Positions 33,860 through 43,151 of a stretch of 64,000 bases of DNA are shown here, in pieces. The DNA comes from Amborella trichopoda (lineage: Eukaryota; Streptophyta; Magnoliopsida; Amborellales; Amborellaceae), in contig NW_006494789.1 in the NCBI RefSeq assembly GCF_000471905.2, positions 6,654,966 to 6,718,965 on the forward strand, in the 5' to 3' direction. The number at the start of each line of letters is the position of its first letter. Positions within the stretch are counted from its first letter, which is position 1. The notes beneath the pieces were generated by a model, which saw only the letters and a list, made by a program, of their open reading frames with translations, was not told the DNA's origin and searched no databases. The translations under genes and the position numbers were made by a program.

Positions 33860-35100
33860 CCCACACAATGGTCTAGATGCACGACTCGAAACTCCATGGT
33901 CCAAACTATATAACCTTAAACTCTAGCGAAGGTGTAGTTGCATGACCTTAACTGCACAGTTCTAGTTGTATGACTTTAAATCCAAACTATATGACCTTAA
34001 ATTGTAGCAGTGGTCTAGATACATGACTCTAAACTCCATGGTTCAAGCCATATGACCTTATACTGTAGCAGAGGTCTAGTTACACGACCTTAAACTGCAA
34101 AGTCCTAGTTGTATGACTCTAAACTGCATGACCACGGTCCAAATGATAATACCTTAAACTGTAGCTATGGTCTAGATGCACGACCCTAAACTCCATAGTC
34201 TAAACCATATGACCTTAAACTATAGTTATGGTCTAAATGCACGGCTCTAAACTCCATGGTCCAAACTATATGACCTTAAACTATAGTAGAGGTCTAGTTG
34301 CACGACCTTAAATTGCACAGTCCTAGTTGTATGAATTTAAACTGCATGACCACGGTCAAAACTATATGACCTTAACCTGTATCTATGGTCTAGATGCATG
34401 ACCCTAAACTCCATGGTCGAAACCGTATGACCTTAAACTATAGTTATTGTCTAGATGCACGACTCTAAACTCCAAGGACCAAACTATATGACCTTAAACT
34501 GTAGCGGAGGTCTAGTTGCACGACCTTAAACTGCACAGTTCTAGTTGTATGACTTTAAACTGCATAACCACGATCCAGCTATATGACCTTAAAACATAGT
34601 ACATGTCTTGCTGTCGTACAATAAACTACTTCGCACCGGGCCAGAAGGTATGATCATAAACTTATCCCCAAATACGCGCACATGCCTTCACGTGTATTTT
34701 CTCGCACACCTTCCCTAACTTATTTGTTAGTGTGCACACACCATCTTCATTACCTCTCCACTGAGTGTATTCACTTTATTACCATACATCATTCCGCAGT
34801 GAGTCTCACCCATGCTCACAAAAACGACGAACCATCTCACCATCCAAACTCCTTGTAAGTTAGTGAGTCACCAAAAACGTCCACTCACATTTCGTACATC
34901 ATCCATCCTTCATAAGTAGCCTTGAACCATATCCCCACATGAGTCAAAGCACCACCTTACTCACTCCGTGGCCTTCATAGACTTCCATTCATTACCATCA
35001 TGGTCCAGCCGTATGACCTTAAACCATAGTGCACGTCCTGGGCACATGATGATAAACTGCTTCGTACATGTCCCAAAGGCATGACCTTAAAACACGGCTT
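33860..35100 (+). repeat. GACCTTAAACT array in the LTR
   Basis: Roughly 22 units of 31-36 bases lie at 33860-34630 with the core TATGACCTTAAACT and a GGTCTAGTTGCA or GGTCCAAACTA flank. A few more are at 34990-35100. Unit types follow one another in a loose order of about three to five units. It mirrors 6760-8640 on the minus strand. Confidence 0.8.
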
Positions 35101-35495
35101 AACAAAAAAGAGAATAATGGGCATGGTGTATACCCGAACAAGGGAACACCATGAGTAAAAATGACAGACAGGAATGGTCAAGAAACCTTAAGTAAAAGAG
35201 TTCCAGGAAATAAAAAAATGGGCATGGTGAAAAACTGAAAGGGCATCATGATTAAAAATGCACAAAAAGGGTGGACATGGTCTAAACGTCACAGATAAAA
35301 GAGCCCTAAATAAAAATAAGTTGGTAAAAACTGCCTCTACGGCGCTGCTTTCACAGTCTAAGTGAAAACTCGCAAAGAGTGCTTGTAGCAATAAAATCAG
35401 CTTCACTCAACATTCGCTTCCACAAGAGGCTTCAGCTAGCACTCCCTTCATCATTAAGACGTCCAACAGGGTGTAGATGTTAAATCATCCCTCAA

Positions 35496-36645
35496 TGTCC
35501 TTCTTTAGTCCTGGGTGAATATCTCGCCCAGTCGACGTCCTTCTTCAGTCCTGGGTGAACAGGTAGCGCATTCGACATCCTTCTTCAGTATTGGGTGAGT
35601 AGGTGGCCCAATTGACATCCTTCGTCAGTCTTGCGTGAACAGGTAACCTAGTTGACATCCTTCTTCAGTCCTGAGTGAACAAGTAGCCCAGTCAATGTCT
35701 GTTTTTAGTCTTGGGTGAATAACTAGCCCAGTCGACATTCTTCTTCAGTCCTAGGTGATCAGGTAGCCCAGTAGACGTCCTTCTTCGCTCCTGGACAAAT
35801 AGGTAACCCATTTGACATCGTTCTTCAGTCCTGGGTGAACAGGAAGCCTAGTCGACATCGTTCTTCAGTCCTGGGTGAACAGGTAGCCCAATCGACATCC
35901 TTCTTTAGTCTGGGCCAACAGGTAGCCCAGTCGACGTCCTTCTTCAATCTTGGACGAACAAGTAGCCCAATCGACATCTTTCTTCAGTCTTGGGTGAATA
36001 GGTAGCCCAATCGACGTCCTTCTTCACTCTTGGGCAAACAGGTAGCCCAGTCGATATCCTTCTTTAGTCCTGAGTGAGTAGGTTGCCCACTCGACATCTT
36101 TCTTCAGTCTTAGGTGAACAGGTAGCTCAGTCGACATCCTTCTTCATTTCTAGGTGAATAGGTATCCCAGTCAACGTCCTTCTTCAAACCTGGGCGAACA
36201 TGTGGCCCAGTCGACATCCTTCTTCAGTCATGGGTAAACGACCTGCCCAGTCAACACCCTTCGTCAAAGCTTGGTAATGACTTGCCCAGTCAACACCCTT
36301 TATCAAAGCTTAGTAATGACCTTCCTAGTCAACACCCTTCTCTAAAGCTGGGTAACAACCTGCCCAGTCAACATCCTTCTTCAAAACGGGATAACGACCT
36401 GCCCAGTCATCATCCCTTCTTCAAAGCTGGGTAACAACGTGCCTAGTCAACATCCTCCTTCAAAGCTTGGTAACGACCTGCCCAGTCATCATCCCTTCTT
36501 CAAAGCTTGGTAACAACCTGCCCAGTCAACATCCTCCTTCAAAGCTGGGTAACGACCTGCCCAGTCATCATCCCTTCTTCAAAGCTGGGTAACAACCTGC
36601 CCAGTAAACATCCTTCTTCAAAGATGGGTAACAACCTACCCAATT
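35496..36645 (+). repeat. 40-bp LTR minisatellite with dimeric higher-order part
   Basis: About 18 units of the AGTCCTGGGTGAACAGGTAG type lie at 35496-36240. About 10 units of the TTCTTCAAAGCTGGGTAAC type follow to 36645. As at 265-772, the second type alternates CAGTCATCATCCC..AACAACCTG with CAGTCAACATCC..AACGACCTG. The GTCGAC inside the unit often appears as GTCAAC or GTTGAC. Confidence 0.9.
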
Positions 36646-36649
36646 ACCC

Positions 36650-36815
36650 TCTCCTTTTCTTATGGACCCCCTTCCCCATGCATAAAATGTGTATGCCTTC
36701 TCCTTTTCTTATGGACCCCCTCCCCATGCATGAAATGTGCATGCCTTCTCCTTCTCATATGGAGCTTCTTCCCATTCATGAAATGTGCATGCCTTCTCTT
36801 TCTTCTATTGTGGAC
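36650..36815 (+). repeat. 49-bp tandem repeat
   Basis: Three copies and a part of CTCCTTTTCTTATGGACCCC followed by CATGCATGAAATGTGCATGC. The sister LTR has a single copy at 776-835, so this array expanded in this copy only. Confidence 0.85.
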
Positions 36816-38239
36816 CTCTCTCCATTAGGCTAGTGACAAAGTAGCCTAGTCACTGCAGGAAAGTGACAAAGCCAGAGTGCAACCTGTCAGAAACGTCAGC
36901 TCGCCTAGTCGACACAACCAGATCTTTGGGATCGGCTAATAGAACCTGCCCCCTACTGGACACAGTAGACAAGACTCATAGTCGTACTCTGATCATCAAA
37001 ATAAAACCTGGTGTAGTAGCAAACAATGACACCAATTTGTCTCTTCTCCCCCTAAAGTCTCCACGGACGAACCCGCGAACAATGCATCCCTACGTCTGAG
37101 CATCCTGGTTACACCGTTATGTAAATCTCCTTGGTGCACACGTAATTCTGTGGCTAGGAAGGAAAAAAGTAAAACTCGAAGGAAACTTTCAAAATGATTG
37201 TCCTTCTCACTTTTCTTGAAGCACAAAATTCGGTGGGGCAAGCTGTTTGAACATATTTTTCAACATCTTGGTCCATATAAAACAGTGGAAACTCCCAACA
37301 GTCTCAGAATGGCCCCATAATTGGTCAAGATCTTTATGAGCACTTCAAAAGGCTACCTGCCAAGTTTCATTGCGATCAGATATGTCTAAAGCAGTGAAGA
37401 CAAAGAAACAATTTCTTTGAAATCAATCTCTAGCACCTTGAAATGGACCTTATAACTAGAGTCATAGTTTTGATGAGTTAAACAGTTGTGGGAACACCAC
37501 CACTAGATTCGGTACGATCGAAAACCCTTAAGGGTCAATTTTCAGCTTAATCGAGCACTCCAAGATAAAGTTATGGGTAAAATACCGAAAGGGGTAGGCC
37601 ACACACTATTCCCGTGTGGCCTCAAGCCATAAAAGCACCATTAAAGGTGGTTGTTTTCACAGTCACAAGCAGTCACTTTTTGGGCCTATAACTCACTCAT
37701 TCCAAGTCCGATCGCTCCCAAATTTGGCGAGCATGTTCATCTCATAAAGAGGCAATTCGATATGTGGTACGCCCCGTGACGATGCTCGAGCAAAGAGGAA
37801 AACTAAATGAAAGTCGCTAATCCGTGAAGGATGTTGCAGAAAATTCAGCAACAGCACACCTTGTTTGAGCAGCCAGATCACGACGTTCGCGTACCCGGTA
37901 TGAAACCAATTACATTATGTGCATGAGGTTCGAGGATATCTCTGTACCTAGCCTCGCGTACAATGAACAGTTGTATTTCACACACGAAGGCACCAATTAT
38001 GCTGTAAATTTCGACCACCGAATTTCAAGATTCCAACAAAAAAGTCAAGATATGAAATCAATCTATGTTCATTGCAATCGATCTGAAGTTTTCAATATTC
38101 ATCCAAGATGCGAGTCTCGTGATCATTGTTGAAAACATGATTAATGGGTCGAAGTTGGTATCAAAACGATCGCCATGCCGAGCCCTACAATAGAAATTTT
38201 TATTCTTGCTTGAGTCTGTGAGTACGTTTTGGAGAGAGA

Positions 38240-39010
38240 GAGAGGAGTAAGAAGAAAAGGGTTAGTACCCTTTGAGCTGTGAACTTTCTCTCTCCTCCCC
38301 TTTTCTTGTCTCTCTCTCTCTCCCTCATTGCAACTGGCACAAGCCTAGCATCGATTGGTTATTCCCTCTCTTCTTCTTCTTTCATCCCCAGTGTTGGGTG
38401 GGGTATTCCCTCTCTTCTTCTCTTCTTCTTCTTTCATCCCCAGTGTTGGGTGGGGTATTCCCTCTGTTCTTCTTCTTTTATCCCCAGCGCTAGGTGGTGT
38501 ATTCCCTCTCTTCTTCTTCTTTCATCCCTAACACCGGTTGGGGTTTTCCCTCTCTTCTTCTTTCATCCCCAGTGATGAGTGGGGTTTTCTCTCTCCTCGC
38601 TTCCCTAACAGTTGGTGAACCCCAACATTGATTGGATTTCTCTCTCCTTTATTCCCTAACAATCGAACCCCAATACTAGTCGAATTTCTCTCCCCTCTCT
38701 TCCCTAACAGTCGGTGAACCCTAGCATCAGTTGAATTTCTCTCTCCTCTCTTGTCACATATGACGAATCCTAATGCCGGCTCAATCTCTCTCCCTTGCTT
38801 CTCTCTCGTCACAACCGAGCGTCGCAACCTAGCGTCGGTCGGTTCTCACCCTCTCTTCTCTTTTGACAGTTGGCAAAGGCTAGCATCATCTTTTCTCTCT
38901 CTTCTCTTCTGAAATAGTCGGCAATGTCTAGCATCGACTGCATCTTCTTTTTATCCTCTTGTCTTTTGTCCCCCCCCCCCCCCTATCTGTTCGCTTCTTC
39001 TCTTACTTCA
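38240..39010 (+). repeat. Pyrimidine-rich R/U5 tract with ~47-50-bp repeats
   Basis: Same structure as 2600-3340: a CTTCTTTCATCCCCAGTG / TTGGGTGGGGTATTCCCTC unit repeats about five times, then a CCTAACAGTCGGTGAACCCC unit repeats. It ends in a run of 14 C (38970-38983). Confidence 0.75.
38970..38983. repeat. C14 homopolymer
   Basis: Fourteen consecutive C residues after GTCTTTTGT. The same place at 3280 reads CACCCCCTTTG, so the run grew in this copy. Its length may be a sequencing artefact. Confidence 0.9.
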
Positions 39011-39672
39011 TTCTTTCCCCCATGACCACGACTCTGCTACTCTTTTGTCTGACTAAGAGGGATTGAAGTTAGCCTCTCATGAAAGTCTTGTCATCTAGCC
39101 GTAATGTCAAGATTGCTTCGCCCATTTTATTCCCATTACAGACTGATCATCATGCTTAGTTAGTTGGTATTGGTAATGACGTCTAGTAGTAATCCTGTGA
39201 GCCGGTCTTAGTATCGAGCTTGTTTTACTACCACGTCAGAAGAAATGCTCTCCAGCTTGATCCTCTCATTCAGTCATACTCTTCTCCCGTCTTTCTTCCC
39301 TTCTTCTTTTTGAATATGTTCAACAAAGAGAAAAAGGGTGAGGTTTGACCCACCCGTTTCACAACCTTTGCCATATATGTGTGTAATTGTAGAAAATAAG
39401 AAGAATACGAGCCAAGGGAGGTGATTTCGAACCAGTTTCATTATTGGGTGGCTTTCTTCGTGATCTAAGAGGGCGCCCATGTGAGTCAGCCAGAGTAAGT
39501 CCCGAAACTACCTTTAAAATTCCTCTCTCACTGGTTAGTAGCACCTGCCTCCGTTCTCGAATGAGGTTCCCGAGAGAGCGATCTCAGAAAGGTCTCGGAA
39601 CTTCCCTCAAAACCTGAGATGTGTGCCGCTCGATTATCCAAATCTTGAGGGTGAGATCGAGGCACGTAACCA

Positions 39673-40295
39673 ATCATGATCATGTGGCAACAAACGCAGC
39701 TCGATTTCGTGCCCAGATGAAGATTTTGCGGTCTTGGGTTTTTTGCCGAAATCTATATTTCCACGACCAGAATCTAAATTTTGGTGGCCAAAATTATAGA
39801 AATTTTATCGGCTTTGGGTGTGAAATTTGACGATTTATCACACATGGGGTTAGGACCAATGGTAGCCCTGGACCTTACGCATGCAATAGAATTGGTCTCT
39901 TGTAAATCCGATGCGCGAGTGCCCTGATATGGCCACTCGAGCAGGATGTCGATGCTGAATTTCCTGTAACTTCCTTCTCGAATCATCACCTTCTCTTTAG
40001 CTTTTCACCCTCCTCAGGTGTTGTCATGGGGCACGCTATAAATCAAAATTCTCATCTTGACGAGATGAACACGCTCATAAAATCTGAACGTGATCCGACT
40101 TGAGAGGAGTGAGATATGGCTCCTGAAAGTCACTACTCAAGACTGTAAAAACAATCAACATTAATTGTGTTTTGGTGTAGGTAGAGTGCACAGGAATAGT
40201 GTGTAGCTTACTCCTTTTCAGTCTTTTACCCATAACTTTTTCCTGAAGTGTCTGATTAAGCCAAAACTCAACCCATAGGTGTTTTTGACCGTGCC
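39673..40295 (-). mobile_element. Tat LTR fragment, reverse orientation
   Basis: The plus strand matches 4890-5450 (itself a minus-oriented LTR): ATGTGGCAACAAACGCAGCT, CTTACGCATGCAATAGAATT and a CGAGATGAACACGCTC..TCTGAACGTGATC stretch. It starts exactly where the + LTR ends at 39672 and is interrupted at 40296 by the Tekay LTR. The same LTR continues at about 59523. Confidence 0.7.
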
Positions 40296-40761
40296 TGTAA
40301 GGGCCACAATTTGATTGAACAGGACCACTCGTGGCAGTGGAGAGACAAATGAAAGTCGAGAAAGATGGAAGCACACGCTCAGCGCTAAGGTTGAAGGTTA
40401 GCGCCGCCTGGGTGATTTGCCATAGTGCCATCCTTGTAGTTTAAAGGCTAATGTCGCCCGTAAGGGTGAATAAATGGTAATGCCGTATGCGAACAAGCGG
40501 TATCGCTGCAAGCATGATAGAAGTATCGTTGTGCATAGGCATCGCCGCGTGCGTATCACCGGCTAGAGAATCACCGCAAGCTTATCACCGCCTGGAGTAA
40601 CGTCGTGTGTGGTTGGTCAAGTGTGTAGCTGTCAGCAGTGTCACCATCGTGCCGTATCTGTCACCGTCGTACCAAGTGTGTAAATGCCACCTCGTGCAAC
40701 CACAACGCTCTACCCAACCACCAGCGGCATCAACCACAGTGGATCTCACCAACCCACGTTT

Positions 40762-40769
40762 CTATAAAT
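40762..40769 (+). promoter_or_regulatory. TATA box of Tekay LTR
   Basis: CTATAAAT after CACCAACCCACGTTT. The same context occurs at 57036 in the right LTR, followed by CATGCCCCT. Confidence 0.65.
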
Positions 40770-40960
40770 CATGCCCCTCCTTGCCCTCAATGTCGTTTAC
40801 CCTATCTTTCCCCTCAAACTCTCTCTTGTGCTATTGTTGTTGGGGAACTACCGACTGGTGCGAGGAGAGATGGGCGATGTGCGTGTGGAGATGAAAAAAG
40901 AAGTTATTATGGGGAAAGCAACGAGCGACCTGCACAAGGAAGCTTAAGAGCACCGTGACC

Positions 40961-40968
40961 AGGTAAGT
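40961..40968 (+). promoter_or_regulatory. Candidate 5' splice site in Tekay LTR leader
   Basis: AGGTAAGT, a full match to the plant donor consensus, stands about 200 bases downstream of the TATA box. The identical ACCAGGTAAGTGGATTTAG is at 57235 in the right LTR, and CAGGTAAATGGATCC is at 30863 in the related LTR. It is a candidate only; use is not shown. Confidence 0.35.
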
Positions 40969-41394
40969 GGATTTAGTGGTTTGTATGATAGAACAAATGA
41001 ATGTAGAATGTAAGATAAATGAAGTAGAATCAATGTTGAACATGGTCTATGAATTTTGGGAAAATCATAAAGTCATTTCCTTACCAAACTTACAAGTTTA
41101 CTTGACACGATTAAGATGGAAATTATGATTTAAGTTGATTTATAAAATGGGGTATAATATGATGTTAACATGTTAATGTTTGACAGAAGGAGATTTTCAG
41201 CAACTGTGTGGGTTCTTACCCCGTGCCTTTCACTGAACAAAAAACACCCAAATGGGCCCAAATCTATATTAAATGAAAGATGCACATGTCTAGTTAAAGT
41301 TTGCTTTTTGATAAAAATGTAACCTGGACAAAAAAAAAAAATAGGCCCAAAATGTGAGACATGTCACTGCTCACAGTCACTATAAATTCCAGCA

Positions 41395-41810
41395 ACTGTG
41401 CATCGCCACATGTGTTTGGGCATCGCCGTCTGCGTAAACTGCATGTTCATTACCGCTTGTGCATTGCTGCTTTTGTTTGGGCATCGCCGTCTGTGTAAAC
41501 TGCATGTGCATTGCAGCTTGTGCTTATGCATACTGCATGTGCATTGCCGCTTGTGTTTAGGCATCCCTGTCTGTGTAAGATGCATGTGCATTGTCGCTTG
41601 TGTTTGGGCATCGCTGTCTGTGAAACTACATGTGTGTAGCGCCATGCACATAACATCGCTCGTGTAATGCCACGCGAGTAGTACCATGCTTGTAACGCCA
41701 CGCACGTAATGCCATGTATGTAGCGTCGTGCGCATAGCACAACACGTGTAGCGTCATGCGCGTAGCACCATTCATGTAGCGTTGTGCGTGTCACTGCCGT
41801 CTGAGTGCCA
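41395..41810 (+). repeat. Two adjoining minisatellites in Tekay LTR
   Basis: About five units of ~47 bases with CTGTGTAAACTGCATGTGCA and TTGCCGCTTGTGTTTGGGCA (41395-41640) pass into about ten irregular units of ~16 bases (GTAATGCCACGC, GTAGCGCCATGC; 41630-41800). Counterparts are at 57660-58070. The long minus-strand ORFs here are products of the repeat. Confidence 0.85.
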
Positions 41811-43151
41811 TGGGGCAATCTTCATGTGATAAATACCAAATGCCGTACTATTTTATGAATGGTACTATGCGACTATGCATTATGTGAAATTTGATAATTG
41901 CCATGTTGATGTGATTATTTTAGGTTGAAAGTTTCATGATAAGTGCCAAAATGTCATGGATTATATTCATGTATAAATGCTATGCTACGATTCACGTATT
42001 GAATGCTTGTTAATTTTCATACTGTTATGATGAGAATGTGATTCATTTGTTATGAGACATTGAATTGGCATGAATGAATTGAATGCTCAAGCATGAAAAG
42101 AGGCCTTAATGATGACCACTACGCAATGGAACACCCATTAGTAGTGGGTATGATACCATTACGTTGATGAGAATATTGGCCACTGCTTTATTAATACTGG
42201 CCACTACACGATGGGACACCCATCGGTAGTGGAGATTGATACACTGAGGACATGATGATGGCATATTCCTAACCTACACAATGACAGGAACTGGTTAGGG
42301 GAGAAAGGAGGGTTGCTCCTTGTGATTCATGAGATGAGATATGTGATTGATCGATGCCTTGTAAGGTAAAGGTCTGTTGAACCCCCAAGGCGCGTTGAGG
42401 ACCGTGTGCGTGAGTTGAGGGTACTACGAAGCAGATTAACCCACTTGTCATTATCCTCCCTCCTGTGGGGTGGAAGAAGTCCTAAACAACGGGATTGGCT
42501 TGGTCTGATGGGTGGGGCTTCTACTAGCAAGAGTAGGTGCACTAGGGAGTGAGTCTGTAATGAATGAATTGTGATTATCATTTCTCATAGTTGTAATGAC
42601 TACATGATATTAATTTCATGATGTTATCTACGGTTGATGCCTGATATTGTTCATAATTGACGCACTGTTACTTGGATATCATGATTGTAACTGATGCATT
42701 GATCTGTTGACCAAGATGTGTAGCCACTGCACTGCCACCGATTATGTTCAAATAAATTGTTTATTGCACATGGGTAGATTTGTCACCAATGCATAACACT
42801 AAATGTGCTTACTAGGCTTCAAAGATCATTCTATTATTTTTCCTTGCCTGTAGATTGAGGGTAACAGGTCCAGAGCTAAAAGTGCGGGTCGTAGCTGAAG
42901 ACCGAGGCAGCCACTCTGAGAAGGATTTTTAGACCCTATAGGTAGTCTGGCTCTCAGCCCTATTGATATTATTTTCTTGGAATTATGTAACTATGGGCCC
43001 TGGAGCCCTGAACTCTAATGTACTACTTTTGTAATGTAATTTAATGTAACATCTTTTTGATGAATGGTTTGGCCAAGTTTTAAATTCTAAACTTACGTAA
43101 GCCTTTACTTTCCTTGGTTTGCTTGATTACCGAGAAAAAGGTGTTGAATCT

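Larger units (their letters stand above)
33350..39672 (+). mobile_element. Giant Tat-type LTR, most complete copy (~6.3 kb)
   Basis: In order: blocks with ATCCCCAGTGGAGT motifs (33430-33850), the GACCTTAAACT array (33860-35100), a short unique block (35100-35490), the 40-bp minisatellite (35496-36645), a 49-bp repeat (36650-36815), a U3 block (36830-37260), the shared block (37260-38200), a pyrimidine-rich leader (38240-39010) and the LTR end with TTGCCATATATGTGTGTAAT and GAGATCGAGGCACGTAACCA (39672). Ogre/Tat LTRs of 5-6 kb are known. The left end is uncertain because it touches the Tekay-like LTR. No primer site follows 39672. Fossil. Confidence 0.75.
40296..43151 (+). mobile_element. Left Tekay-type LTR
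   Basis: About 2.86 kb. It has a U3 rich in short CGTATCACCG-like repeats (40440-40620), TATA box (40762), TC-rich leader, CCAGGTAAGTGG site (40960), 47-bp and ~16-bp minisatellites (41395-41800), a paired ACCACTACGCAATGGAACAC motif (42113 and 42200) and an end block with AACAGGTCCAGAGCT (42860). It aligns with 56488-59412 over its whole length up to TTGAATCT. At 43152 an Ogre-like LTR begins, so its own last bases may lie elsewhere. Confidence 0.8.

Noticed and set aside
38272-38575. Ser/Phe/Leu-rich ORFs as membrane proteins
   Set aside because: These are readings of the TC-rich LTR leader; the same holds at 2786-3367, 20763-21178 and 63535-63939.
38970-38983. C14 run as a functional G-quadruplex
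   Set aside because: A single homopolymer run is more simply a slippage product and may be a sequencing artefact.
41364-41818. Minus-strand ORFs of about 120 residues rich in Cys, His, Met and Trp
   Set aside because: They are read from the LTR minisatellites and change with the repeat; no known domain.
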